Assembly: GCA_033675265.1 (NCBI GenBank)
Contig: JAUJYZ010000731.1
Span: forward strand, 1 to 64,000
Source of the DNA: Actinostola sp. cb2023
Lineage: Eukaryota > Cnidaria > Anthozoa > Actiniaria > Actinostolidae
Length of the DNA: 64,000 bases
Direction of reading: 5' to 3'
Below the pieces are notes generated by a model that was not told the DNA's origin, searched no databases, and worked only from the letters and a program-made list of their open reading frames with translations. The position numbers and the translations under genes are program-made. Positions within the stretch are counted from its first letter, which is position 1; every line of letters begins with the position of its first letter. Positions 23,574 through 35,315 of this stretch are shown here, piece by piece.

Positions 23574-25742
23574 TTATGCTTCCTCGCATATTTCTCTCGA
23601 TCTCAACCATCTATTTTGGTCCCCCTGACATAAAAACGGAGCGAATGTCATTAGCTTCACTTTGAAATGCATGTAGATTTGTGTAGAAGGTACCAACCCG
23701 TGAATCACTGCAGGACCCAGAAACTCGCACATCGGTCGATCAAGAGGGTGCTTCGTTTCGTCCAAAAAGAAACAATTCACAAAGGGCAGAAATCTCCTGT
23801 CATTTCTAGGAGGAACCTCTACTTTTCTCATAAGCGATCCAAAGCAGGCATCTTCTACAGCAAACAGGGGGGACGTCCTGGATACTTGGTGAAGCTTCTC
23901 TAGTAAGCTGCCGCTGAACAGGTAGCCTCCGCCCGAAATATACGGGGGGAATATTATCGCTGTAGGGTACATTTCCTTAGGGACATAGTACCTGTTGGTT
24001 GGATCGCGTTCAATCATTGGCGAGGTCTTTCGGCCCGCGTAAAGAGGTATTGAGCTATATATAGTGAATCATAGTCATTCAATAACGATAAAAGAATATC
24101 GGTATTGACGTAGCAATCTTCGTCGGTCTTCAGCATGTATTTAGCGTGGCAGTGTTTGAGCGACCATTCTATGCTTAGAAGCATCTTCCTATAGAGGTTG
24201 GCGAAAGAGTCCATGAAATTGCCCACTACTATGTCACGTGACTTATGAGCCTCCATTTGGACCAATCGCTGCGTTGTCGTGTTTTGGGTTTGTCCAAGCA
24301 AGAAGACAGTTTTGTAAGACCTGTAGAAACAAATTAAGTGCAATCAAGACACAGGAAGCCCGATTATGACGTCATGCTTGTGGCTTTTTAATGTGATTCC
24401 TGTGGCGAAGCGGAATATTGTCCAATATTTTTTCCCGGGCCGTCGGCCGGTATCCCAAGAAATCGCGCACTCTGATTGGTTGTTGAAGCGGGCTCCGCGG
24501 TATCCTAGCATACCGGACTGGCCCTCGATAACACAATTATATTTGAAGAAAAAAAACATTTCGTTTTTTTTTCTTCAGTTCACGTTTTGAGTAGTCATGG
24601 CTGACAGTTGGCGAAAAATAACACAAAGGAAAAAAAAAAGTTATTTACTGGGCCTAGTCGGTCCGGACAGGGAAAAACTGTGTCCTCGGCCTTGCGCACA
24701 GTTTTTCCCTATCCGGAGCGACCAAGCCAGGTAAATAACCTCTATGAATTCAATCGCCTAAGTTTACGCTGACAACTCTACGTACCGATTCAGGATACAC
24801 TCTACCACAGGAAGCCCATCAAAGAGACGTGCGCATACAATAACCTCAAGGCCAAGTAAATAGCGCAACAAAGTCGGGCAGGTTGTCGCGCAACTTATCT
24901 CGCAACAAAGAGAACTTTTCTGAGTTTCAAAATTTCGTTGCACGAAGTAGAGAGAGAGCTTCTAAATTGATTGATCGATGTTCACCTGCATCGTATGACG
25001 TGGCAATAGAGACGGTTTTCGTATGAGTGGGATGCCGTGACCGTGCCGGGTTCAAGCATTCTGATTGGTTGAGAAATGATTTTGCGCGCTGTGAATATAG
25101 TTGTCTTATTCCATAGCGTGACAGTCCTTTTCTTCTCCAATATTATAAAAGCTCAGATTGTTTGATACGGCTGATTAAACAAATCATAAAGCACCCGAGT
25201 TTACTTGTTCAAATGAGTCGTTTTTGATTGCCAGCAATTGCTTGTAATAATTTACGAAATTAAGTGATATTTCTGCTAAGTTTTCAGTTATTATTTCCAC
25301 CGCTACCCACCTCTTGTCGCGTCTTCCTGGGTAGTTTATTGACAGGCTTTGATTTCCCCAAGACAGCCGAATGGCTTCCCGATCGATAAAGTGATCAGGT
25401 CGAGAATGAACCACAATGAGCAGAAACGGTGGGAGTTTTGCCGCACTCGACGTTTGTAAATTCTTCTTTTAGTTCTTTTAACTTGGCAGCTGTTGAATCT
25501 TTGTCCAGTTTGTCAGACATTGCGTTAACAAATCGGGCGTACATTTTGAACCCCCTCAAGGTAGCGTTGATGTCTTCGCTGATCGACTTCAAATAGTTGG
25601 CTGGTGACTTCGCAATTGCTTTTGGTTCGTTGTATGTGAATTTGTTTCGATAAAGCACAACTAGAATTACCACTGACAAACATAATGTGAAAAAGAGTTT
25701 TTGTCGTCGTCGTAGTTTCCGAAAACAAGCTGCCACATTCAT
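23574..25742 (-). CDS. Beta-1,3-galactosyltransferase-like gene, GT31 (right arm, two frame breaks)
   Basis: Mirror of the intact gene at 2171-4334. Exon 1 is 25311-25742 and exon 2 is 23574-24320 on the minus strand. Exon 1 has an extra C near 25432 (ACTCCCACCG here, ACTCCACCG in the left arm), breaking the frame just before the conserved GT31 motif. Exon 2 has an extra TA near 24060 (CTATATATAGC against CTATATAGC), breaking it after the KTDEDCYVN site. Read literally this is a pseudogene. Since the left-arm ALKBH8 is broken and this arm's is intact, consensus errors or allelic differences are as likely as true decay. Confidence 0.85.
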
Positions 25743-28030
25743 GTCGAAACAATGTCACATTAATATCGAAACAATGTTGTGATAGATGCACGTGTGCAGT
25801 CATGCTTTACATTTCACGATATTTCGTACTTTATCATATCATCCGACAGCATGTGTACATTTTGTCTGCGCATGCGTTAGGATTCAGATTTCAAAGTACT
25901 TATTTGCATAATCGATACTTCAGCTTTTGTCATTCATGTGCCAACGAACATGTATACATTTTGTCTGCGCATGCGTTGGGATTCAGATTTCAAAGTACCT
26001 ATTTGCATAATCAATACTTCAGCTTTTGACATTCAGTATGCCAACGATGTGCCAACCAGAGATCGATTGGCTGTTGAAACAAAACGTGTGAAAAGCTTTT
26101 GTGGAAATGGTTGGTACATTTACATCACAATGTTAATGTTTGTAAACATGAAGTATCGCTATTGTTTTGCCAAGTGCACTGCTGTGGACGCCTTTAGTGA
26201 GCGATCTTCGTCTCTAGAATGAAGTTTAAGAAAATCATTGAAAGGAAATCAATAGTCCGCCTACTTTTGTGGTGCTGTGGATATTTTTTCCGTATAAAGG
26301 AACAAAATCGGCCAAAACACGGCAACATTCCTACGGAGAAGTCGGGTGAATGAGTGATACTTGGACACTTCAAATCCACCGCAAAGCAAGAGGGACAATT
26401 TTTCAACTCCAACAAACAAGACCTCACGAAACTAGCATGAGTGAAGCAATAAATCACGGAAGAAAATTGCTGGGGGTGAGCTACTAAGAAAGGTTTTCTT
26501 ATAATTTAGTTTGACACGTCACCAATTCAGATAAACGATTCGCAAACACAATGCTGAATAAAATCTCAATGTGAATCAAACTTATATCAAACGGTTTACA
26601 GCTGATTCTAAGAAGTCCAAAAAAATGAAGAATTAAGCTATCCTTTACAATAAACTTCAACACATAGAGTGTTTGTAATATGGTATACACCAGCGATGAA
26701 AATCAGTCATAATCATAACAAATAGAGTGTACTGATACCATAGTACCTAAATAATACGATCTCACATTGAGGGACAATTTTTCTGCTTAAAATAAGTTCT
26801 CGAATGCAAAGAATAAGCTTAGAAGAAGTCAATTTGTGCTATTTTCGGCTGGGGGGCGAGTTAATAAGTATTGTTCTTTAGGTAGGAATGTTAGGAAAAT
26901 ACGTGCAAAAATGATAAATACCAACTGAACCGAGCAAAATACTTTGAGAATACTGAATGTACAGAACTCAAATTCACAGAATGTGACCTTCAATGTGTCA
27001 GTACTAACTTTCACTGTGAGGTATCTCTTGAAATCATCTTCGATGAGAATAAACCAAAGGACAATGTAGCTGGTTTTAGGATAATTCCTTGTTTCGGCGG
27101 ATTTTGTTCCTTGATATTTTATTATCTACGACCCCTTATTCGGAAAAAAATCATCTACAGCAAAACAAAAGTAGGCAGACTATTGATTTCCTTTCAAATA
27201 CTTTCTTGAACATCATTCTAGAGACGAAGATCGCTCACTAAATCTCCCACCGCAGTGCAATTTGCAAAGAAAATGGCGGCAAATCACTTTCAAATCTGAA
27301 TTCTAACGCATGCGCAGACAAAATGTATACATGTTTGTGCCAACGATGTCCCAACCAGAGATCGATTGGCTGTTGAAACAAAACGTGTGAAAAGCTTTTG
27401 TGGAAATGGTTGGCATATTTACATCACAATGTTAATGTTTGTAAACATGAAGTATCGCTATTGTTTTGCAAAGTGCACTGCTGTGGAAAATTTAGTGAGC
27501 GATCTACGTCTCTAGAATTCGCAAACACAATGCTGAATATAAACTCAATGTGAATCAAACTTATATCAAACGGTTTACAGCTGATTCTAAGAAGACCAAA
27601 CAAATGAAGAATTAAGCTATCCTTTACAATAAACTACAACACATAGAGTGTTTTGTAATATGGTATACACCAGCGATGAAAATCAGTCGTAATCATAACA
27701 AATACAGTATACTGATACCACAGGTATCTGTGACACAGTATACATATAAGGGGAAAACAAATACCCAAAATGATTAAAATGAGCTGAAATTCACTCCAGA
27801 TGTGAAGAATGTATAGTAAAACACACTGTGTTTGTTTTAGTAAACTTTATTCAGAATTTTCAGAGAAATTTGGTTTTCAGGTTTTTCAATAAAACTGATT
27901 GGCAAAGCTGCCATGAGTAGAGCTTGGGCTACCTGTGCTCTGATCAGAGACCGAAACGTCTCTTTTTGAAAAATATTTTTCAGTTACTTTGTTGTTTAAT
28001 TCAATGTTTAATAGCGTGATAACTGTACAT

Positions 28031-28166
28031 TAGAGTGGTTTTCATAAACCCGTGAAATACACCTTAGCACTACTTCACTCTAATTCTTTTGTTTTCTATT
28101 GTGTTTATCAGACTGTTACACTCCAATTAGTACACTTTGTTTCACGGGTTAATGAAAACCACTCTA
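28031..28166. mobile_element. MITE with TAGAGTGGTTTTCAT ends
   Basis: 136-bp element with inverted ends of about 26 bp that include AACCCGTGAAA. A piece of the same end (AATGAAAACCACTCT) occurs alone near 35560. Confidence 0.7.
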
Positions 28167-28614
28167 TATGTATAGTTCTTGCTGACAAAATAAATGGAGA
28201 CTGATCATGTCCAGCAATAATCATCTGACCAGATAAAATAAGAGACAGTCTGATATAATTACTACTTTAATAGCAGTCGGAGCCGTATACTTGTTAATTG
28301 CACTGCGCTCTTAGCCAATCAGAATCGAGAAATTTAGTCTTTACTGAAAAGAATTAAGAGAGAAAATGAAGTCGAAAACGACCTTTATGATTTTGTGATC
28401 CGAGCCACCTGCCCCACGGCAATTCAGCCATGTCTCACCTCCGTCCACACTAAAACGATAACCTGCGTTTTCCTATTGTTTCTAGTTATGTACTTCTGCT
28501 TGAGATGCGTTTTCAAAAGAAAACGGAATAGTTAATGGGTCGGGGACCTGAACCAGAAGAGCTAGGCACTATAAAATGAATATCCATACTGAACGTACAC
28601 TGAAATCTGGTATA

Positions 28615-28980
28615 ATGAGGGTTTATCACGTAATTTCAAAATTTATAGGACAAAAAATGATTATCATAGCTGGAAAGAGCTCGTTGAAATTAGTAAAAAA
28701 ATGTGAAGTTTGGAAAAGATCGCTCCACAAATAGCGAAGATATGAATTTTCAAAAATCGAAATTTTATATGAAAACCTTTGGAAATTTACGCTGGTAGGC
28801 AACTCTTGCCTCCAACAAAGGTTTTCATACAAAATTTCGATGTTTGAAAATTCATATCTTCGCAATTTGTGAAGCGATCTTTTCCAAACTTCACATTTTT
28901 ACTAATTTCAACGAGCTCTTTCTATGCTGATAATCATTTTTTTGTCCTATGAGTTTTGAAATTACATGATAAACCCTCAT
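28615..28980. mobile_element. Long inverted-repeat element, 366 bp
   Basis: Two arms of about 165 bp, from ATGAGGGTTTATCA to its complement, about 90% identical, around a short centre near 28790. It would fold into one long hairpin. No coding potential beyond incidental short frames. Confidence 0.8.
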
Positions 28981-29471
28981 TGTATCATAGTGGCAACTAT
29001 GGCATTGGGATTCTTGAAAGAGAATGGCAATATGTGGAGAAGTATTCAATTGTTGTAAGTTGTGAAAACAACAGGAAATGTTCTAGACGTTTGTTCAGTT
29101 TTTTTCTGTCAGGACACCATTTATGCCGAATAGGTGTGACAAAAGACAAGCACCGTTATATAATTAATGAACAATGCATTGCTGAGTCTGCGTATGTTGC
29201 TTGTGCTTGTGCTTATGTCGCTAGTGAGGACCAGTGAGTTAAGTTTCCGTATGCAATCAAACCATAAAATAAAGAGAACTCAAATTAAAGTCTGTGCAAA
29301 TCAAGAAATACAAGCTCTTCCACGGCTATGATTTCTATTGTGTTTTCCTCATGAATTATTAAGGATAATATGATTTATTAATGATAATATGATAATATCT
29401 AATAAACAAAGAAACTTGCAGACAACTCTCAGGTCAAGTTTATATCCTTTCCTTCTTTACTGGTAACGCTT

Positions 29472-29615
29472 GAGAATATATATTTTTACCCTGCGAGCCG
29501 AGTTTTTTTTACTCGCCCAGGAAAGTAGGAACGGTAGAAACGGGGTTTCTTTTCTCGTCGCTACCTTCCTGGGCGGAGTAGAAAAAAACCCCTGCTCGCA
29601 GGGTAATATATTTTC
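29472..29615. mobile_element. MITE with TACCCTGCGAGC ends
   Basis: 144-bp inverted-repeat element. Arms include ATATATATTTTTACCCTGCG and a central CTACCTTCCTGGGCG / CGCCCAGGAAAGTAG pairing. Confidence 0.7.
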
Positions 29616-29974
29616 AAAAACTCATTAATTATTCACGAGGTAAACAGCCAACCAGGTGCCCTCAATTTGGTCACATGATGGAACTGGATACTCCGGAAAG
29701 TCCGCTCTAGAGTACTTTGCAATGATTTCAAGTCCGCTCTATAGTACTTTGAAATATTATTTCAAGTTCTAGGACTGGAAATATCAGTTTCAAGTCCTTG
29801 GAATAGAAATATCATATAAATCAATAACTTCATTTCTGACAGGAAATACTATTTCAAATTAAACTTTAATAGACACAAGTAAATGTGTAAATAAAGGCAT
29901 CTATCTATCTATATCTTAAAAAAACTGGGAATGCATGATTTTTATCTGCTTAAAAAACGCATTTAATAATAAAC

Positions 29975-30045
29975 TCGATACGGCGGGGATTCGAATCGGA
30001 ACACTCCATTGCTAATCCCTTTACTTACCACTATGCCATCAGGTA
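29975..30045 (-). other. tRNA-like sequence, probably a SINE head or tRNA relic
   Basis: On the minus strand, TGGCATAGTGGTAAG resembles an A box and GATTCGAATCC a B box, spaced as in tRNA genes. The acceptor and T stems do not pair convincingly, so I do not call a functional tRNA. Confidence 0.3.
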
Positions 30046-30100
30046 CTGTTCGGATGGGTATCACGGAATTTGATTTACCTTTATCTTGGCATTCTATTAA

Positions 30101-31080
30101 GGTATCAGGAGAATCCGTCCATTAAAACCCCAATAAAGTATACATTTTCTGAAAGCTAAATAAATGGAGATTCCAACTAATGGTCTATTAAGACCTATTA
30201 ACAAAAAGTACATACGCGTTTTAGATATAAGTCGAGATCAACGAATTTTCATTTAGCGTTGTACGGCGAGGTCCCAGACAGCCGCATTTTATCGAAAATT
30301 CAAGATCATTATCTTTATGCACTCTAGAGATATCAATTATCAAAACCGTGTCTCCGTTTATCGATACGTTTCCCCGTTGCTTTTTTATCTGCCGCGAAAC
30401 TTTCGGTACGCTAAAAATACATTGTTTTTTACTAATCAGTTAATAACTCATGAAATCATTAAAATATCGAAAATCGGAGACACGATTTTGAAGAATGATA
30501 ATCAGAGATGAAGTCCTAAAAATCTCAGCTGAATCGAATAAAACCCGTTTGTTTAGGAGCTCAAAATAACACCCGTATTTTCGTCAATTTGCTCTATGAG
30601 AAAAAGCCCAAAATGTTTTTGGCGGTATTGTCGGCACAAGCGACTATAATCCACCACAAATATGTGATCCAATACCTGATGACATATGAATGGCATTCAA
30701 AAGAAGATCGCCTTATACAGTACGTAACACAACGTGGCAGGAAAACACAGTTACTGCTGGCGGAAAATACGAGCATTTTGACCGTGAGTGGTTTGGCATC
30801 GTTATTCAAGGATATTTTGAGTGAGCAGATACGATTTTTGGATATTTTCTTCGCATCTGAATCTTTGGAAAGTCTGTTGCGTGAGTGTTGTTGACAGCTT
30901 GCTTGTCAACATCTTTTTGCATCAAATGAAATCCAAAATTCGTTTTTTGATTCTAACTTTTTAGGAAAAAATATTTTTAGATTCTGATTGTTGGAAATGA
31001 TAGATAATATTCAATTAGATTTGATTGTAAAAAAAAATCAAAACCGGTCTTTTGATAGGTTTTTGGGGTACCCTGATACC
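30101..31080. mobile_element. TTAA-flanked transposon, 980 bp
   Basis: Inverted ends GGTATCAGG / CCTGATACC are directly flanked by TTAA on both sides (30097-30100 and 31081-31084). TTAA duplications are typical of piggyBac and Kolobok elements. It contains an unrecognised 101-codon frame (30589-30894, plus strand) with no known motif. Probably non-autonomous. Confidence 0.65.
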
Positions 31081-31644
31081 TTAATGTGTCATTGAATATT
31101 GTTTTTTGTTTAATAAACAAATACAAAACTATTGCTATTTCAATAAACAAATTCCTCCCGAATAATTAATTCGTTTTAGAAGTGGGTTTCAAGGATTTCA
31201 AGTCCTCATTCTCGGCCTTTAATCATTACTTAAAATACTGGATGACATCGATGACATGTAGCTCAGAAACGCAAAACATTTAATACGCGAAAGACGAACG
31301 GTCTATTGAAAATGTTAACTTATTCTTTTGAGCCAGATAGAGAATATGATCAGTATAAAATAATAAATCAATTTGCGTCTGATATCGAGCATTGATCCAA
31401 TGTACAAATACTAAGTACATAGGCCTCAGTAAATACAGAGACTTTATTGGATCACATTTTATTGAACAAACACTGAACAATTAAAGACTGAAATTGTACA
31501 CATATATTGTCATAATTATATAATTCATCATCACCAAAATAGCGAAGGCAAAAATATTGAAATTACATTGAAATATGCTGCAGCTGTTAATTATTTACCC
31601 TTAGCAACAAAAACATTGAAGCATATTCAACCGAGTGAAACTAA

Positions 31645-31869
31645 GGGTGCGTTCGATTGACCTTATTCCAGAATAGGAATACACAGAATAAAATCCCTAA
31701 ATCGCTGTCACACAGCTACTGTCCACTGTAAAATAAAACAATTCCTTGTTACAAGTATTATAATAAAGTTACAAGGAACAGTTTGGAATTTTAAATGTGC
31801 TGAAATAAAAGCATCCAAGTGTTTATTCCGTGTATTCCTATTCTGGAATAGGGTCAATCGAACACACCC
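31645..31869. mobile_element. Harbinger-like MITE, right-arm copy
   Basis: Mirror of 486-710 with the same flanking 3-bp repeat, read here as TAA (31642-31644 and 31870-31872). Confidence 0.75.
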
Positions 31870-32024
31870 TAAGAGTTGTGCCAATGAGACAAAGTACGAT
31901 TCATGTAGCTAGTTTCAAAACGTGCAGAGTAGTGTGAATATATAAAATGAGTATAATTTATAAACCTAGTGACAACAGTCAGTATCAGTATACCAGCTAG
32001 AATCAGAGAACAGTTCCTTTCAGC

Positions 32025-32471
32025 TCATTTGGATACTAATTCTTTCCACTTTTGAAACGCTGCTGCGGGATTCCCAGACGTGACATCATTTCTTCCATCG
32101 CCATGGACCATTTTACCGTCATTGTTGACGACCACTAGCATGGGAATACCAGAGACATTACAATTCTTCTTCAACGTCTGAGCCAATGTACTTCCGAACG
32201 GAACGACGTACCAGTCACCATGGTCGCCTTGAAAGTAAGTGTTCATGTCTTCCTCGCTTCTATCGGACGATACGAACACAATGGCTATGGGTTTTTCTTG
32301 TTCTACCAACTCCTCGTAGAAATCTTTCAGCATCGGAGTGAACGATCGACAAGGAGGACACCAGTGAGCAGAGAAGTACACCAAAATCACTTCCTTGTGA
32401 GCCAGTGCTTGCACAGCATCGACCTCTTGGTTAGTTTTAGTCTTAAGCTTCTGGTCCTTGAAAACGCTCAT
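32025..32471 (-). CDS. NXNL2-like thioredoxin-fold protein (right arm, complete)
   Basis: Single-exon frame of 148 residues, close to vertebrate NXNL2 (about 156). A thioredoxin/tryparedoxin fold is visible: strand VILVYFSAHW, active site WCPPC (W37 to C41), helix RSFTPMLKDFYEELV, strand AIVFVSSD, and the cis-proline segment SGIPMLVVVN. Unlike human NXNL2, whose active site is degenerate, both redox cysteines are present, so it should be an active thiol oxidoreductase. No signal peptide; probably cytosolic. Start chosen as the first methionine (MSVFKD), right before the first strand. The partial left-arm copy at 1-330 matches it. Confidence 0.88.
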   Translation of the reverse strand: MSVFKDQKLKTKTNQEVDAVQALAHKEVILVYFSAHWCPPCRSFTPMLKDFYEELVEQEKPIAIVFVSSDRSEEDMNTYFQGDHGDWYVVPFGSTLAQTLKKNCNVSGIPMLVVVNNDGKMVHGDGRNDVTSGNPAAAFQKWKELVSK

Positions 32472-32622
32472 GACTTCTTCGTAGAGTGGTGATCAAATTC
32501 AAATACTCTCTGTGGAACTTCGGCTAAACTGACCTCGATGCGAAAGAGAGTGAGAATACATTTGCAGGTGTGCTCGCTAAAGCATGCATCACGTGATGAA
32601 ATTCACAACAGGAATCCCAACG

Positions 32623-32765
32623 TAATAGACCTATTTAGCTTCGTATGTAAATTGCCCATTTCAGATTTAAAAAAAAAGGAAAAGAACATATTCTCCAGAG
32701 AATATCATGTTTACATCACATGCTTTGAAATAGGCAATTTGCATACAAGCTAAAGAGGTCTATTA
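32623..32765. mobile_element. MITE with TAATAGACCT ends
   Basis: 143-bp element about 150 bp upstream of the NXNL2-like start. Inverted ends TAATAGACCTATTTAGCTT and near complement. The TAATAGACCT terminus resembles the elements at 5026 and 8317. Confidence 0.7.
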
Positions 32766-32799
32766 CTCAACCAACGTACCGTATGTTTTTATGAATTTC

Positions 32800-33831
32800 T
32801 ACGAAAGCCGAGAAGGGCCGCTCTGTTTCCGAACTTATACTTCAAAATTTCCGTATTCATAGTTCAAAATTTCCGTGTTCATAGTTCAAAATTTCCGTGT
32901 TCATAGTTCAAAATTTCCGTGTTCATAGTTCAAAATTTCCGTGTTCATAGTTCACAATCCGTCGATCTTCTATCCTTTCCTCTTTAGGTTTGAATAGCAT
33001 TGTGGGTATTTATCATGGTATACAACCAACTGGACCTCTAGTCATGATATCTTCTATATTTTGGTAAGATTTAGTGCCTTCATTTTAAGCTTACCTGCTT
33101 TAGTATACGTATAACAAATACACGTTGATTTAGCTAAAGAATGAGGACATAGGCGTGCGTTATTTACTTTGGTTAGGGTTTGCCTGCTGACTCATATTTT
33201 AAGGTTTACACTGAACATATACTTTGGCTGTTAGCACTGTTGGTGTTCATAGACGGAATTCGGGTTTCATCAAGCGTTTTGCTGACATATACACCCGCAC
33301 TACAAGAAAACAATGACTGTGGAAGGAACGAATTTTGAAAATTTTGAATTTTACGAATTCGGGAATTTTGAACTATGAACACGGAAATTTTGAACTATGA
33401 ACACGGAAATTTTGAACTATGAACACGGAAATTTTGAACTATGAACACGGAAATTTTGAACTATGAACACGGAAATTTTGAAGTATGAACACGGAAATTT
33501 TGAAGTATGAACACAGAAATTTTGAAGTTTGAACACGGAAATTTTGAACTATGAACACGGAAATTTTGAACTATGAACACGGAAATTTTGAACTATGAAC
33601 ACGGAAATTTTGAACTATGAACACGGAAATTTTGAAGTATGAACACGGAAATTTTGAACTATGAACACGGAAATTTTGAAGTATGAACACGGAAATTTTG
33701 AAGTATGAACACGGAAATTTTGAAGTATGAACACGGAAATTTTGAAGTATGAACACAGAAATGTTGAAGTATGAACACGGAAATTTTGAAGTATAAGTTC
33801 GGAAAACAGAGTGGCCCTTCTCGGCTTTCGT
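32800..33831. mobile_element. Foldback-like transposon with 22-bp subterminal arrays (FB1)
   Basis: Terminal inverted repeats TACGAAAGCCGAGAAGGGCC and complement, about 55 bp, lead straight into tandem arrays of the 22-bp unit AAAATTTCCGTGTTCATAGT+TC. The left array has about 5 units (32841-32955). The right array has about 20 units in inverted orientation (33355-33795). A roughly 400-bp unique middle has no obvious gene. Long inverted ends built of short tandem subrepeats are the hallmark of foldback elements. Confidence 0.75.
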
Positions 33832-33839
33832 ACAAACCT

Positions 33840-34390
33840 CGCTTGCTCGGTCCGTACGGGAAGTTATGGATCCTCGTTTCCCCCCACTTTTTATGGCACG
33901 CGCACTACGCGCTTGGGCCACTGAAGGCCGTGCGAAAAATCTCGGTCCATATTAAATTCCCGTACGGACCTCGCGCTCGGTTATGTTCAACGATGACTTC
34001 CTATAAATAAAATGAAGGATCCTCCAGGACTCACAGTCTAGTCTAGCCCTGGTCTAACTCAGTCTGCACTCCAATATGTATAAGTAGTATAAAAAATAGG
34101 CAACTTCTGATTATCCAACAATTTTTAATTTATAACTGATGTAACGATTTTATAATGAAAACTAAGGATATAAGCATACAACGTTTCGGTGACATACTTC
34201 ACCATCTTCAGGTAGTAATAAAATAATTTACATGAACAAGAATAAGTACGATGTTAACAATGGTCAATATGTAAAATATGCAAATCTATAAAACTACTAA
34301 AAACTACTTTAACAGTACTAATGGCTCCTATTGCTGGTTTGCACGTGACGTCATCACGGTCAAGTTGGATCCCGATAACAAAGCATCCCT
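33840..34390. other. Intergenic repeats without genes
   Basis: 33850-33995 holds an inverted GGTCCGTACGGGAA / TTCCCGTACGGACC pair, about 145 bp, probably another MITE; a related CCGTACGGGAAGTTA piece recurs near 35715. From 34000 to 34390 I see no gene. An AACGTTTCGGTGACATACTT motif near 34180 resembles short motifs common near retroelements. Confidence 0.5.
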
Positions 34391-34393
34391 CAT

Positions 34394-34417
34394 TAGGGAC
34401 TTGTCAGAAATTAGCAG

Positions 34418-34449
<32 letters not shown>

Positions 34450-35225
34450 TGTAGATTTTATATTAACCGTTAAAAATGTTGTGACTCTCCCCTAGCAATG
34501 GGATTGAAATTTCCTGACTCTCCCCTTGGGCTTGGCCTAAAATACCATGACCCTCCCCCGGCACAGAAAAGGGACCTGTCATTATTTATCGCCTGGTTTT
34601 CGGACTGAGGATTTTGGAAAGAACCTAAATTAATATCATCTGATCCCCCTGAAACACTGATAGATTTCCATGCACCCTCAATGTACAATACGATTTCACT
34701 ACACCCCCGCCTCCCTCTCAGTACAGCCCCAAGTTGCATTGCTCAGTTTTGTGTTACTGTTGTAATAATACCAAAATACTTACGAAAAGGATTTAAAATC
34801 ATTAAGGGAAGACAATCTTTTCACAATAATACATACCAATATATAGCAAGCCCGTAGCAAGGGGATAGGTATTAGGAGGCACAATGTGGCGAATTCGTGA
34901 GTGGTTCTAGGGGGTGCGAGGGCATGGCCCCCCCCCCCCCCCCCCTCCTATCCCCGAATATTTTGAGGTATAGGGTCTCTGAAATAGCATTTCCTGCCTT
35001 CTGAGAGCAGTTTCTAGCAAGTTTAAACTGACAGAAAATTGATCTAGTGGCCGAATCGTGTTAGAGCCTTAGAGTGATACACCCACCTTTCACCGCCGCC
35101 TTACCCAAGTGATGTCCCCCTTTTCAAACTTCCAAAAGCAAGTGAACCCCCCCCCCCCCCCCCAAATCCACCAATCCCCCCCCCCCCTCCCCCCGGAGGA
35201 TAAATATATAATGACAGGTCCCTAG
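34394..35225. mobile_element. TIR element with TAGGGACYTGTCA ends, nested G/C tracts
   Basis: Ends are TTAGGGACTTGTCA and TGACAGGTCCCTAG, about 830 bp apart. A second copy of the end (AGGGACCTGTCATTATTTAT, about 34570) lies inside, suggesting nesting. Several G or C runs of 15-26 bases occur near the ends. It is related by its ends to 54938-55613. Confidence 0.6.
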
Positions 35226-35315
35226 CTAATACTGTACCACCTATATGTACTGTATTTACACTAGTGTGAGCTAATTTTATATGGAAGCAAAATTGAAATT
35301 ACACCTGTCCTTGAA

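Larger units (their letters stand above)
26964..31398. other. 4.4-kb segment present only in the right arm
   Basis: The left arm runs continuously through the sequence that flanks this segment. Both boundaries carry the 8-mer AATGTACA (26956-26963 and 31399-31406), and the left arm has it once. This could be an insertion with an 8-bp target duplication or a deletion from the left arm between direct repeats. The segment holds diverged copies of nearby arm sequence (27300-27500 resembles 26041-26220; 27515-27730 resembles 26541-26760; 27095-27245 is inverted relative to about 26200-26330), several MITEs and a TTAA-flanked element. No gene was recognised in it, and I saw no hAT-like ends at its borders. 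Confidence 0.8.
13955..32355. repeat. Right arm of giant palindrome
   Basis: Reverse complement of bases 1-13954, longer by 4.4 kb because of the segment at 26964-31398. Differences seen from the left arm: one base in ALKBH8 exon 2 (left has the extra A), one extra C and one extra TA in the galactosyltransferase exons, several bases near 24441, a 7 versus 6 T/A homopolymer near 26620, and a G/A substitution near 26500. The coordinate at which mirroring ends is only the point where the left arm leaves the window. Confidence 0.95.

Noticed and set aside
30589..30894. 101-codon frame in the TTAA-flanked element
   Set aside because: No recognisable transposase or other motif; AT-rich and within a probably non-autonomous element. 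Not called as a gene.
33355..33795. CRISPR-like look of regular repeats
   Set aside because: The units are contiguous with no unique spacers, and the context is an animal genome; they belong to a foldback-like transposon.
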